A DNA stretch of 64,000 nucleotides from Pacificibacter marinus (GCF_900109555.1 NZ_FNZV01000013.1:54119-118118), one strand, 5' to 3'. Counted from the first letter of the stretch, positions 7,944-17,426 are shown. Notes: generated by a model from the letters alone, not told the origin. Numbers and translations: made by a program.

Positions 7944-10900
7944 ATGGCATCGCACACGAAAGCGCCCAAAAACTTGCAAACGCCCCCGACAGGCATTTTG
8001 TCGTACTTCACGCGCCACCAGACCATCGCCAATTTGTTGTTGGTGTTGCTGCTGGGCGCAGGTTTGTGGGCCGTGCCCAATATGCGCGCGCAATTTTTCC
8101 CCGATGTTGTCGTCGATACGGTGACGGTATCTGTCAGCTGGTCAGGCGCGGGTGCCGAAGACGTGGACGCGGCAGTGGTGCAAGTTCTTGAACCAACCTT
8201 GCTTGCCGTCGAAGGTGTGGCCCAAAGCACTGCAACCTCGACAGAGGGGCGCGGTTCTATCCGGCTTGAATTTGAACCGGGTTGGGATATTCAACGCGGG
8301 GCGGATGACATCAAAGCCGCAATTGACACAGTGTCGAGCCTGCCTGATGGCGCAGATGATGCGACGGTGCGTTGGGGCGGTTGGTCTGATACAGTGACCG
8401 AAGTTGTGATTACGGGCCCTGTTGGCATTGACCAGCTTGCCCGCTTTGCGGATGAATTGGTGATCCGCCTGTTCAGCGAAGGCGTGACGCGTACTTCTAT
8501 TTCGGGTGTTGCTGCCCCTGAAACCATTGTCGAAGTTTCGACGCTTAATCTTATTCAATATGATGTCTCAATGTCTGATATCGCCGCTGCCATTGGCGCT
8601 GAAACTGACGCAAGTCCAGCAGGGGATGTGGGAAGTGGTACATCTCGTGTGCGCGCGGGGGTTGCCAAACGATCAGCTGTGCAAATTTCCGGCATCGTTT
8701 TGCGTACAAACGATGATGGGTCCAAGCTAACAGTAGGTGATGTCGCGGACGTTTATGTTGAAGGCGTTGACCGAGATCGTGCATTCTATGTGGGGCAAAA
8801 TCCCGCGGTGTCCGTGAACGTCAGTCGCTCTGATCTAGGGGATGCGATTGGTATTCAAAGCACAGTTCAACAGGTGACGGATGCGATGGAATTAACCTTG
8901 CCGCAGGGCGTGACGCTTGATCTGTTTCGCACCCGCGCAGAGGCAATTCAAGCGCGACTTGATTTGTTGAAAATCAATGGGCTTATGGGGCTTGGTCTTG
9001 TTGCGCTGCTGCTGTTTTTGTTTCTCAACGCCCGCACTGCGTTGATGGTGGCCGCGGGTATTCCCGTTGCAATGCTGTCCGCGATTGCACTGATGTATGC
9101 GGCAGGTTTGACCTTTAATATGATATCTTTGTTTGCTCTGATCATCACGCTTGGCATCGTCGTTGATGATGCCATCGTTGTGGGCGAGCATGCTGATTTT
9201 CGCGTGCGTAAACTGGGTGAGGGCCCAGTTGAGGCCGCCGAAAACGCAGCGCGTAGAATGTTTGCGCCGGTGTTTTCTTCGACGGTGACAACGATCATAG
9301 CATTTTTCGGGCTGATGGCCATTTCGGGGCGGTTTGGCGATTTGATAGCTGATATTCCTTTTACCGTTATTGTTGTGCTGTTGGCCTCACTGGCTGAATG
9401 CTTTTTGATTTTGCCGAACCACCTCAGCCATTCCATCGGATCGACAGGTAAACTGCACTGGTATGATTGGCCGTCACGTCAGGTGAACAAAGGCTTTCGT
9501 GTGGTCCGTGACAAACTGTTTCGGCCTTTCATGGTGGGTGTCATTAAGCTGCGGTATCCCGTGATGGCATTGGCGCTGTTTATGTTGTCTTGGCAGCTGT
9601 CCCTTTTGGTGACGGGTGAGGTCCCATGGCGATTTTTTAACTCACCTGAGCGGTCCACTGTGTCTGGCAATTTTGCGATGGCCCCGGGTGCCACACGCGA
9701 AGATTCACTTGCCATGATGCGTGAAATGCAGCGCGCGACCGAGCAGGCCGGAAAAGAATACGAAGAAAAGCATGGCACCAATCCTGTCGCTTATGTTGTG
9801 GCACAAATTGGTGGAGGGGCAGGGCGTGGCCTGTCTGGTTCTGACACCAAAGAAACTTTCCAACTTGGTGGCATTTCGATCGAATTGATTGATGCCGATT
9901 TACGTCTGTATTCATCAGGCGAATTTGTGACCGAACTGCAAAGCTTGGTGGTCAACCATCCGTTGGCAGAAACCGTATCGTTCCGAGGTGGGCGGTTTGG
10001 ACCGGGTGGAGATGCCATTGACGTGCAGTTGTTTGGTGCAGATTCACAAACCCTCAAAGCAGCTGCAGAAAGTTTAAAATCCAAGTTATCGCAATATTCT
10101 GAAGTGTCGGCGTTGGAAGATGATTTGGCTTATGACAAAGAAGAATTGGTTTTGGAATTGACGGCACAGGGCGAGGCGTTGGGCTTTACAATCGAAACAT
10201 TGGGACGTGTTTTGTCGAACCGTCTTGGCGGCATCGAAGCTGCGACATTTCCAGATGGCACGCGGACGGCCACGGTGACGGTTCAACTGCCCAGCGATGA
10301 ATTGAAATCGGATTTCTTGGACCAAACTCAGATGCGTACACCGCTGGGGCAGTATGTCCCTTTGTCTGATATTGTATCTGTAACGCGCCAATCTGGGTTT
10401 TCGACTGTGCGCCGTGAGAACGGGTTGCGGGTTGTGACGGTGTCGGGCGATTTAAACGAAGACGATGCTGCTCGTGCAGTAGAAATTCAAGCAACTTTAA
10501 ATGATGAAATTTTACCAGAAATCGAAGAAAACTTTGGCGTGACACAACGGGTTGCGGGCCTTGCAGAGCAAGAAAACCAATTCTTGAAAGACGCCATATT
10601 TGGTCTATCTGCCGCGCTTTTGGGTATCTATCTGACTTTGGCTTGGATTTTCTCAAGCTGGTCACGGCCCATCGTGGTAATGGCTGTGATCCCATTTGGG
10701 TTGATCGGAGCCATTTATGGTCACGCCTATTGGGATGTGCCGCTGTCGATGTTTTCAGTCGTGGGTTTGATCGGAATGACGGGAATTATCATCAACGATT
10801 CTATAGTTTTGGTGACGACCATTGATGAGTATGCCGAAAATCGTGGGATATTCCCTGCAATCATTGATGCCACCACAGATCGATTGCGGCCTGTGATGTT

Positions 10901-11336
10901 GACCACGGCAACTACGGTTCTGGGGCTTGCACCGTTGTTATTTGAACGCTCTGCCGATGCGCAATTTTTGAAGCCGACCGTGATCACGCTGGTGTATGGC
11001 CTTGGGTTCGGCATGGTGATTGTATTGCTGATGGTGCCTGCCATTTTGTCTATGCAGGTCGATGTGGCGCGCTACTTTACATCGCTGCGCCGCGCAGTTC
11101 AAAAACCGCAACGCTTTGGGCGGGCGACTTTCGTGCTTTGGGGGGCGATGTGTCTTGCGCTTGCTTGGTTCGCTGCAACGATTGGGTTTGTTGTCGTCAC
11201 GGGGGTCTTGCCGCAAATCTTGGGTGGGGGTGGCATTTGGGTTGCTGCGTTGGTGTTTTTGGTTGGTTTGGCTACGGGATTGGTCGCGATATATTTGAGC
11301 GTGAGCATGGTTTTACACATGCGCCACCGCGCTTAA
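7944..11336 (+). CDS. RND efflux pump, inner-membrane transporter (AcrB/HAE1 superfamily)
   Basis: Proton-driven trimeric exporter; the substrate cannot be told from sequence. The 1130-residue protein has the usual RND plan: TM1 near residues 28-48, a large periplasmic loop, TM2-6 near 335-500, a second periplasmic loop, and TM7-12 toward the C-terminus. TM4 carries the proton-relay acid pair in LGIVVDDAIVVGE near 400-412. The C-terminal end has two more membrane helices than a minimal AcrB after about residue 1050. The start is preceded by GGAGG lying in the last codons of the adaptor. It ends ten bases from the convergent DsbD-like gene, with no clear terminator between. Confidence 0.94.
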   Translation: MASHTKAPKNLQTPPTGILSYFTRHQTIANLLLVLLLGAGLWAVPNMRAQFFPDVVVDTVTVSVSWSGAGAEDVDAAVVQVLEPTLLAVEGVAQSTATSTEGRGSIRLEFEPGWDIQRGADDIKAAIDTVSSLPDGADDATVRWGGWSDTVTEVVITGPVGIDQLARFADELVIRLFSEGVTRTSISGVAAPETIVEVSTLNLIQYDVSMSDIAAAIGAETDASPAGDVGSGTSRVRAGVAKRSAVQISGIVLRTNDDGSKLTVGDVADVYVEGVDRDRAFYVGQNPAVSVNVSRSDLGDAIGIQSTVQQVTDAMELTLPQGVTLDLFRTRAEAIQARLDLLKINGLMGLGLVALLLFLFLNARTALMVAAGIPVAMLSAIALMYAAGLTFNMISLFALIITLGIVVDDAIVVGEHADFRVRKLGEGPVEAAENAARRMFAPVFSSTVTTIIAFFGLMAISGRFGDLIADIPFTVIVVLLASLAECFLILPNHLSHSIGSTGKLHWYDWPSRQVNKGFRVVRDKLFRPFMVGVIKLRYPVMALALFMLSWQLSLLVTGEVPWRFFNSPERSTVSGNFAMAPGATREDSLAMMREMQRATEQAGKEYEEKHGTNPVAYVVAQIGGGAGRGLSGSDTKETFQLGGISIELIDADLRLYSSGEFVTELQSLVVNHPLAETVSFRGGRFGPGGDAIDVQLFGADSQTLKAAAESLKSKLSQYSEVSALEDDLAYDKEELVLELTAQGEALGFTIETLGRVLSNRLGGIEAATFPDGTRTATVTVQLPSDELKSDFLDQTQMRTPLGQYVPLSDIVSVTRQSGFSTVRRENGLRVVTVSGDLNEDDAARAVEIQATLNDEILPEIEENFGVTQRVAGLAEQENQFLKDAIFGLSAALLGIYLTLAWIFSSWSRPIVVMAVIPFGLIGAIYGHAYWDVPLSMFSVVGLIGMTGIIINDSIVLVTTIDEYAENRGIFPAIIDATTDRLRPVMLTTATTVLGLAPLLFERSADAQFLKPTVITLVYGLGFGMVIVLLMVPAILSMQVDVARYFTSLRRAVQKPQRFGRATFVLWGAMCLALAWFAATIGFVVVTGVLPQILGGGGIWVAALVFLVGLATGLVAIYLSVSMVLHMRHRA

Positions 11337-11346
11337 AGTGCACAGA

Positions 11347-12177
11347 TTACGAGCCTGAGCACCCTTGTGCTTCATAGGCTCTTCCGCCAGTACCGATCAT
11401 CGTGATGCGCAATTTCGAGCGATCAACAAAAAACGGCGCTGCATGTTGAGGCACCATGTCACTTTGCACGCTGACAGTACGCCCTTTGCGGCTGGAACTG
11501 GCTTCTGACACCCAAATGTTGGTATCAGGGTGCTCCATGACGGCAACTTCCATAGCGCCGAGTTTGGGTACATTTAATGTCGCAGTCACTTTCATGCCGT
11601 CTTCAATCGGCTGCGCTGTGCAGCGCGCGCCAGATACAAGTTTGGGTTTTTGCTTGAGTGCGGATGTGATTTTATGCTTATTTTCAGCAGGAGCAGAGGT
11701 GTCAAATGTGCCTTGAAAGACAGCTGTATAGGGCATGCAAACATCATCGCAGACGCCCATCATGATCTCGCCATTTACCATTAAATTGCCTGCGCCGTTT
11801 GGCGTGAATTCAATCGGCAACACCAATTCGGTTTCATAGCCTAAAAAACTCATCCCATTTTGTTCATAGATTTCTGGCACGGGCCAATGAAACTGTGCGC
11901 CTGATATGTTGCGCGAACCTGACCAATTGAATTGCGGCGGGATACCTGCCGCACCCGGCGCGCGCCAATAGGTGTGCCAACCTGGCGCTAGTTTGACCTG
12001 AAGGGCGGCCATATAGTGACCATTTTCCATGGCCCAACCTTGCAGCAACGACACCTCGGCCATCGTTCCAATTGGATCATCGGCTTTGGCCACAGTGGGG
12101 GCCGCGGCCAGTCCGGCGAGCAACGCGAGTGCGACTACAGACCGCGCGCAAAAAGAAGGTGCCATGATTTTTTTCAT
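11347..12177 (-). CDS. Periplasmic DsbD N-terminal-domain-like protein
   Basis: A 276-residue exported protein resembling the periplasmic alpha domain of DsbD, which passes electrons to periplasmic thiol proteins. A signal peptide is seen at about 1-33 (hydrophobic VVALALLAGLAAAPTVAKA). The core has PGWHTYWRAPGAAGIPP near 65-82, the block expected for this domain, and a cysteine pair in VCDDVCMPY near 140 that is the likely redox site. No transmembrane beta or thioredoxin gamma domain follows, so it is the isolated N-domain. Start 12177 (MKKIMAPS) is chosen over an ORF extension of 11 residues. It is divergent from yqgE. The redox role is inferred from the family. Confidence 0.85.
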   Translation of the reverse strand: MKKIMAPSFCARSVVALALLAGLAAAPTVAKADDPIGTMAEVSLLQGWAMENGHYMAALQVKLAPGWHTYWRAPGAAGIPPQFNWSGSRNISGAQFHWPVPEIYEQNGMSFLGYETELVLPIEFTPNGAGNLMVNGEIMMGVCDDVCMPYTAVFQGTFDTSAPAENKHKITSALKQKPKLVSGARCTAQPIEDGMKVTATLNVPKLGAMEVAVMEHPDTNIWVSEASSSRKGRTVSVQSDMVPQHAAPFFVDRSKLRITMIGTGGRAYEAQGCSGS

Positions 12178-12306
12178 TCGCTTGATATAGCGGTGCTGGC
12201 GCTGACACAAAACTCACTTTTGAGCGAGAAGCATGTGACAGGGCAATTTAGCAGGTTTTACAGTTGCGCTCTTGAACCTTGGCGCAGGATGGGGTGAGTT
12301 GGGAGT

Positions 12307-12879
12307 ATGGTTCAGCAAACATCCCAAACTCTGACAGGAAAGCTCCTGATCGCAATGCCCGGCATGGGCGACTCTCGTTTTGACGGCGGTGTTATCTATA
12401 TGTGTGCCCATTCTGATGAAGGCTCTATGGGGTTGATTATCAACAAAGTGTCCAAAGAGATCGCTGCGGATGATGTGTTTGAACAGTTGGAGATCAACCA
12501 AGTCGATACAATGCCAAAGTTAGATGTGTGCTATGGCGGCCCCGTCGAAATGGCGCGTGGCTTTGTCTTGCACAGCACGGATTACACCGATGGTGATGCG
12601 TCCTTGCCCGTGGATGACGGCTTTGCCATGACCGCATCCCGCGATATTTTGCGTGATATTGCTCAGGGGACTGGTCCAAAAGAACGGCTTTTGTGTCTTG
12701 GCTACGCCGGCTGGTCACCGGGGCAGTTGGATGATGAAATCGCGCAGAACGCTTGGTTGACCTGCGACGCAACGCGAGACATCGTGTTTCATTCCCGTAG
12801 TTCAGAAAAGTGGTCGGCAGCCCTAAAAACGCTTGGCGTCAGTGCCGCACTTTTGTCAGCGCAGGCTGGGCGCGCTTAA
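12307..12879 (+). CDS. YqgE/AlgH family protein
   Basis: A 190-residue conserved cytoplasmic protein of the UPF0301 family; its biochemical role is not settled. The signatures are LTGKLLIAMPGMGDSRF near the N-terminus, HSDEGSMGLIINK near 38-50, and GYAGWSPGQLDDEI near 140, all in the expected order and total length. GGGAG lies just upstream of ATG 12307. It is divergent from the DsbD-like gene, an arrangement I recall from other Rhodobacterales, and about 130 bases upstream of the acyl-CoA dehydrogenase. Confidence 0.92.
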   Translation: MVQQTSQTLTGKLLIAMPGMGDSRFDGGVIYMCAHSDEGSMGLIINKVSKEIAADDVFEQLEINQVDTMPKLDVCYGGPVEMARGFVLHSTDYTDGDASLPVDDGFAMTASRDILRDIAQGTGPKERLLCLGYAGWSPGQLDDEIAQNAWLTCDATRDIVFHSRSSEKWSAALKTLGVSAALLSAQAGRA

Positions 12880-13013
12880 GTTATCTATGACGTAGCGTTC
12901 AGTTTGGTCACGGGGCGCGGGTTGGATACACGTAGATGCAGCACAAATTTATCCCGCCCTCGTAACTTACCAAATGCAGCCAATTTGGGCTGGGGCACTG
13001 CAGGAGACAGCCA

Positions 13014-14726
13014 ATGCCATATCACGCACCCGCTAACGACTTTCAGTTTATTCTTGAGCATATTGTGGACTACAGTCGCGTGATGCAAACAAAGCGCTTT
13101 TCGGACGTTGATATAGACGTTGTCGCCGCGATTTTAGCTGAGGCCGCAAAGCTATCGAGTGATGTCATCGCGCCGTTGAACAAGGGCAGCGACACAAACG
13201 GGGCCACATTGAGCAACGGTATCGTGACGACATCGCCCGGCTTTGCTCAGGCATTTGCCCAGATCGCAGAAGGCGGCTGGATTGGCATGTTGGCTGATCC
13301 TGACCACGGCGGCATGGGCTTGCCTTTGTCTGTTGCGACTGCGGTGAATGAAATGATGGCGGGTGCTTGTTTGTCTTTGTCGCTCAACCCTTTGATGAGC
13401 CAAGGCCAGATTGAAGCGCTGGAACATCATGCGAGTGATGAAATCAAATCGTTGTATTTGCCTCATTTGTTGTCTGGGGCATGGCAAGGGACGATGAACC
13501 TGACCGAATCTGGGGCTGGGTCAGATGTTGGCGCTTTGCGGACCAAAGCAGAACGCAACGCTGATGGCACTTATATTATCACTGGCCAAAAGATTTTTAT
13601 CACATGGGGCGATAATGATTTTGGGGGCAATATTTGTCATTTGGTTTTGGCGCGATTGCCCGATGGTGCGCCTGGCACCAAAGGTATTTCGCTCTTTATG
13701 GTGCCAAAGTTTATCCCGAATGCAGACGGTAGCCTTGGTGAGCCAAACACCTTAAGCGTTGTGAGCCTTGAGCATAAGCTTGGCATCCACGGCTCGCCCA
13801 CCTGTGTAATGGATTACAACAACGCCAAAGGTTGGCTTGTGGGCGGCGAACATGAGGGCATGAAATGCATGTTCACCATGATGAACAACGCGCGTTTGGG
13901 CGTGGCCGTTCAAGGGGTGGGTATTGCTGAGGCCGCCACGCAAAGCGCGCTGGCCTATGCGCTTGATCGCACTCAGGGTCGCTCACCGATTGAAGGGGGC
14001 AGTGGCACCATTGCGGACCATGCCGATGTGCGCCGGATGTTGGCAACGATGCGGGCCGATACCTTTGTGGCGCGTTCCATTGCGTTGGCTTGCGGGATCG
14101 CGCTGGATCTTGGACACGAAGATGCAGGGCAAAAGGCACTAGGGTCATTCTTGATTCCAATCGCGAAAGCTTTCGGCACAGACACAGGCCACGATGTCGC
14201 GCAGATGGGCGTTCAGGTGCATGGTGGTATGGGATATATCGAAGAAACGGGCGCCGCTCAATTTGCTCGTGATGCGCGGATCACGTCGATTTACGAAGGT
14301 ACAAATGGCATTCAAGCAATGGATTTGGTGTCACGCAAATTGATGGACGACGGCGAAGCGGCTTTTGCCCTTTTGGATGAAATTGAAACCTTTGCCGAAG
14401 CAGCAAGGGCGCAAAGACCTGAGTTGGCGAAACAGGTTTGGGACGCAGCCGAAACTCTGCGCGAAGGTGTTGAGGCCGTGATTGCTTTGCCATTAAATGA
14501 TCGTTTTGCAGGCGCTGTGCCGTTTTTGCGCGCTTTTGCGCGGGTGCTTGGTGGACATTATCACCTGAAAGCGGCATTGGCCGAAGGGCGTGACAGCAAG
14601 CGTGCAAAATTGGCAGCGTTCTACATTCAACGTTTGTTGCCAGAGCACGGCCCACTTTTGGCGCAAGCCCGACTTGGGGCTTCGGGCCTTTATGACCTAT
14701 CAACGGATGATTTAACCGCTCTATGA
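13014..14726 (+). CDS. Acyl-CoA dehydrogenase, DmdC-like (long form with C-terminal domain)
   Basis: FAD-dependent oxidation of an acyl-CoA to the enoyl-CoA. The 570-residue length with an extra C-terminal helical domain after about residue 460, and the blocks MNLTESGAGSDVGALRTKA near 161-180 and IYEGTNGIQAMDL near 427, place it with the long acyl-CoA dehydrogenases that include 3-methylmercaptopropionyl-CoA dehydrogenase (DmdC) of the DMSP demethylation route. The catalytic glutamate is E428. Rhodobacterales carry several paralogues, so the substrate (methylmercaptopropionyl-CoA or a medium/long acyl-CoA) cannot be fixed here, and dmdA, dmdB and dmdD are not in the window. The stop overlaps the next gene's ATG. 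Confidence 0.9.
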   Translation: MPYHAPANDFQFILEHIVDYSRVMQTKRFSDVDIDVVAAILAEAAKLSSDVIAPLNKGSDTNGATLSNGIVTTSPGFAQAFAQIAEGGWIGMLADPDHGGMGLPLSVATAVNEMMAGACLSLSLNPLMSQGQIEALEHHASDEIKSLYLPHLLSGAWQGTMNLTESGAGSDVGALRTKAERNADGTYIITGQKIFITWGDNDFGGNICHLVLARLPDGAPGTKGISLFMVPKFIPNADGSLGEPNTLSVVSLEHKLGIHGSPTCVMDYNNAKGWLVGGEHEGMKCMFTMMNNARLGVAVQGVGIAEAATQSALAYALDRTQGRSPIEGGSGTIADHADVRRMLATMRADTFVARSIALACGIALDLGHEDAGQKALGSFLIPIAKAFGTDTGHDVAQMGVQVHGGMGYIEETGAAQFARDARITSIYEGTNGIQAMDLVSRKLMDDGEAAFALLDEIETFAEAARAQRPELAKQVWDAAETLREGVEAVIALPLNDRFAGAVPFLRAFARVLGGHYHLKAALAEGRDSKRAKLAAFYIQRLLPEHGPLLAQARLGASGLYDLSTDDLTAL

Positions 14727-15760
14727 CCTTCGCAATGGCGACATCTTTCACCCCACCAGCGCACGGCACGGTGACTGAATTGGCACGTGGCGTCTTTTGG
14801 GCCCGCATGCCTTTGCCAATCGCGTTAGACCATGTGAACGTCTATGTTCTGGACGGTGGCGATGGCTGGACTGTGGTGGACACAGGTGTCGATACGAAAC
14901 TATCACGCCGCCTGTGGCAGCAACTTTTGGATGGCCCACTAAAAGCCAAGCCTGTCAGGCGCGTAATTGTTACGCATCATCACTTGGATCACGTTGGTTT
15001 GGCTGGATGGTTTGTGTCGAACCATGGCGCAGAGCTTGTGATGACCCGCACGGCCTACTTGATGGCGCGCATGTTGCAACTTGATGTGCAAGAAGAGCCA
15101 ACGCCGGAAATGGTCGCTTTTTGGCGGTCTTGCGGGATGGCACCTGATGTTTTGGAAACACGATTGTCCGAGCGCCCATTTAATACGGCGGATGCAGTGG
15201 GGCCACTGCCCTTGGGCTATACGCGGATCAAATGCGGCGATGAAATTTCTATCGGTGGGCGACTTTGGGATGTGCGCTGCGGAGATGGGCACGCACCCGA
15301 GCACGCTACATTTTGGTCACGTGATGGCGATCTTGTTTTGGGGGGGGATCAGCTTTTGGGCTCTATCTCGCCCAATCTAGGAGTTTCCGCCACCGAACCT
15401 TTTGCCGATCCGGTTGGGGAATGGATGCAGTCGTGTCTGAAATTCCAAGACTATGCGTTGGACAGTCAGCTTGTGCTTACGGGGCATAAATTGCCTTACT
15501 ATGGTCTGCCTGCGCGCTTGAGCCAGTTGATTAAAAACCATCACCGCGCCTTAGATCGCTTGCTTGAATATTTGTCCCAACCCCATGCCGCTTGTGATTG
15601 CTTTATACCGCTGTTCAAACGAGATATTCGTGGGGCTGAATATGGTTTGGCGATGGTCGAAGCTATGGCACATTGCGTGCACTTGTATCACAATGGGCTT
15701 GTCACCCGTGCATTGCGCGAAGATGGTGCATTGATATGGCAACGCAAGGATCAGCAATGA
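14723..15760 (+). CDS. Metallo-beta-lactamase fold hydrolase
   Basis: A 345-residue cytoplasmic MBL-fold hydrolase with the zinc motif HHHLDH at about 85-90 (H85, H87, D89, H90), an upstream VVDTGVDTKLSRRLW strand, GDGHAPEHATFW near 191 with the third metal His, and TGHKLPYYGLP near 253. The last 70 residues are a helical/winged extension often found in the LACTB2-type subgroup. Its start overlaps the dehydrogenase stop (ATGA); the alternative start at 14735 would drop four residues. Co-transcription with an acyl-CoA dehydrogenase suggests hydrolysis of an acyl thioester such as a CoA or glutathione ester, which is inference. Confidence 0.9.
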   Translation: MTFAMATSFTPPAHGTVTELARGVFWARMPLPIALDHVNVYVLDGGDGWTVVDTGVDTKLSRRLWQQLLDGPLKAKPVRRVIVTHHHLDHVGLAGWFVSNHGAELVMTRTAYLMARMLQLDVQEEPTPEMVAFWRSCGMAPDVLETRLSERPFNTADAVGPLPLGYTRIKCGDEISIGGRLWDVRCGDGHAPEHATFWSRDGDLVLGGDQLLGSISPNLGVSATEPFADPVGEWMQSCLKFQDYALDSQLVLTGHKLPYYGLPARLSQLIKNHHRALDRLLEYLSQPHAACDCFIPLFKRDIRGAEYGLAMVEAMAHCVHLYHNGLVTRALREDGALIWQRKDQQ

Positions 15761-16233
15761 ACGAGACCGATCAAATTCAAACAACTGCCGAAGCCGTTGA
15801 GGCTGCTGCCATGCCTCACGCACGGGTTGTGCATTCAGATCCAAACGCCCCCCAGTCGCCCGAACAAAAACCGTTGCCTGCTGCCCTGTGCCGAAAACCT
15901 GTGAGCCAAAAAGGCCCCGCAGAATGGGCCTATGAGCGTCTCGTTTTGTACATCAAGAATTTCGAAGAACAACTTGATGCAGAACACGAGATTGCCATGG
16001 GGTTTACTGGTTCAAGTACAGGTGCTTTGCGGATTGAAGGGATGGGGTTTTTCGACCCTGATATCGTGACGTTTTATGGCTCTGATGACAGCGGTACAAA
16101 GACGCAGTTGATCCAACATGTGAGCCAGTTGAACGTCATGTTGCGCGCTCTTCCAAAGCAAGCTCCAGAACGCGAAGCGATGCGTATAGGGTTTAAGCTT
16201 GTTGATGAGTTGGAAAGCAACACTGAGACATAA
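15757..16233 (+). CDS. Conserved small protein of Rhodobacterales, possibly DUF6173
   Basis: A 158-residue protein with a Pro/Ala-rich variable first 45 residues and a well-ordered remainder beginning GPAEWAYERLVLYIKNFEEQ and containing GMGFFDPDIVTFYG and TQLIQHVSQLNVMLRALPK. I recall this as DUF6173, without certainty; no function is known to me. No signal peptide or membrane segment. I chose ATG 15757 because it overlaps the MBL stop (ATGA) and has AAGGA upstream; an upstream in-frame start would lie inside the MBL gene. Last of a three-gene operon with the acyl-CoA dehydrogenase and the MBL hydrolase. Confidence 0.85.
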   Translation: MNETDQIQTTAEAVEAAAMPHARVVHSDPNAPQSPEQKPLPAALCRKPVSQKGPAEWAYERLVLYIKNFEEQLDAEHEIAMGFTGSSTGALRIEGMGFFDPDIVTFYGSDDSGTKTQLIQHVSQLNVMLRALPKQAPEREAMRIGFKLVDELESNTET

Positions 16234-16317
16234 CTTGGGCTGCGTCACGAAGAGCAGGTGACAGGCCCGCCCAAATCCTTTAATTCAGAGCAAAATCAGC
16301 GCTAAGGAGCACATAGC

Positions 16318-16452
16318 ATGTCCGAACACAAACACGGCGAAATGGATATTTCTGTTCAAGAACAGTCTTTTGAAGGCTTCATGAAATGGTCAACACGGGT
16401 CGCTGTCTTTTCGATTCTCGTCTTGGTTTTTCTCGCGATTTTTAGAACCTAA
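16318..16452 (+). CDS. aa3-type cytochrome c oxidase subunit IV
   Basis: A 44-residue single-span membrane protein: polar N-terminus (SEHKHGEMDISVQEQSFEGF) followed by one helix from about residue 24 to 42 and a short cytoplasmic end (FRT). This matches the small subunit IV of the alphaproteobacterial aa3 oxidase, which packs against subunits I and III; it is dispensable for activity in Paracoccus. GGAG lies at 16306-16309 with good spacing to the ATG. The large oxidase subunits are not in this window, so the gene sits apart from the cta cluster. The call rests on length, the HxxGEMDISVQEQTF-like opening and a single helix. Confidence 0.85.
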   Translation: MSEHKHGEMDISVQEQSFEGFMKWSTRVAVFSILVLVFLAIFRT

Positions 16453-16454
16453 AC

Positions 16455-17099
16455 GTGGTTGATCACGAGGCGCGCGGGGCTTTGAGCCGTATTCGACTTG
16501 GACTGTTGCTTTTGGCGGCAGTCGTTTTGACAGCTTGTGGCGCGGCAGAGCCAACTTGGGCACCAGATGCCGAAGTTTCTCGGTCAGTCTACCAGCATGA
16601 TGGCCCAACTGCGATTACGCTTTTCACGGTTGTTGGGGCCAAAAGGGGCACTGGCGCGCATTCTGGATTGTTGATCAACGCCCCGTCTCAGCGGGCCATG
16701 TTCGATCCTGCAGGGACGTTTTATCATCCCCATTTGCCTGAGCGAAACGATGTGCATTTTGGCATGTCGGATGCGGCTGTTGCATTCTACATCGATTATC
16801 ATGCGCGCGTGACGTACGATGTCATTGAGCAAACCGTTTTGGTCAGCCCGCAAGTGGCTGAACTGGCGTTGGCGCGTGTTCAGGCATATGGCGCGGTGGC
16901 CAAGGCACATTGTGCCGACAGCATCACAGATATTTTGCGAGATTTACCTGGCTTTGAAGATGCTCCAAATAGCATGTTCCCCAAAAAAGTCATGAAATGG
17001 TTTGGGGAATTGTCTGGTGTCACGACACAGTTCCATAGCGACGATTCACCGGATGACAACGGACGCCTTGTCAATGCGCCGATCTTGTTGCTGAACTGA
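16455..17099 (+). CDS. Predicted lipoprotein, possible permuted papain-like (NlpC/LRAT-type) fold
   Basis: A 214-residue protein starting GTG. It has a signal sequence with lipobox LTAC at about 25-28, so it is probably anchored in the envelope. I do not recognise a named family. The order HSGLLI (H69), a second His (H101) in NDVHFGM, and later HCADSITDILRD (C153) resembles the His...His...Cys order of circularly permuted NlpC/P60 and LRAT-like hydrolases; that is a pattern match only. It begins two bases after the oxidase subunit IV stop and ends flush against the convergent azlD stop with no spacer. Confidence 0.75.
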   Translation: MVDHEARGALSRIRLGLLLLAAVVLTACGAAEPTWAPDAEVSRSVYQHDGPTAITLFTVVGAKRGTGAHSGLLINAPSQRAMFDPAGTFYHPHLPERNDVHFGMSDAAVAFYIDYHARVTYDVIEQTVLVSPQVAELALARVQAYGAVAKAHCADSITDILRDLPGFEDAPNSMFPKKVMKWFGELSGVTTQFHSDDSPDDNGRLVNAPILLLN

Positions 17100-17426
17100 T
17101 TAGCCTAAGAGCGCACCAAGCCCAAAAAACAGACCGAGACCCGCGATGATTGCGTAAAGCACATTGCGGGTTATCAAGCCGACAACCAGAGTTGCTAGGG
17201 CGCAGCTGAGTCGGAGCGGGTCCATGCTTTCAGCGCCCGACCCCATGAGCATGGGGGCCACGACGCCGGGCAGAACTGCGACAGGGGTAAATCTAAGCAT
17301 TCTGAGCAGCCAGCTAGGCAATGGACGATTGCCAATAAGTCCTAAGAACGAAAACCGAATGATATAAGTCCCAAGACCCATCGCGATGATAATGATCCAG
17401 ATCTGTGTTGTACTGGCTTCTATCAT
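17100..17426 (-). CDS. azlD: AzlD family small subunit of amino-acid exporter
   Basis: The 108-residue partner of AzlC, with four predicted membrane helices and the family blocks GTYIIRFSFL near 18-27 and FTPVAVLPGVVAP near 47-59. AzlCD exports branched-chain amino acids and toxic analogues in Bacillus; the substrate here is inferred by family. ATG 17426 overlaps the azlC stop (ATGA) and has AAAGGAA upstream; an upstream start would lie inside azlC. Its stop abuts the lipoprotein stop on the other strand. Confidence 0.9.
   Translation of the reverse strand: MIEASTTQIWIIIIAMGLGTYIIRFSFLGLIGNRPLPSWLLRMLRFTPVAVLPGVVAPMLMGSGAESMDPLRLSCALATLVVGLITRNVLYAIIAGLGLFFGLGALLG

Noticed and set aside
7071..8093. 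A 340-codon minus-strand open frame opposite the RND adaptor gene
   Set aside because: It lies opposite a clear adaptor gene, has Ser/Arg/Thr-rich shadow-like composition, no ribosome-binding site and no recognisable domain.
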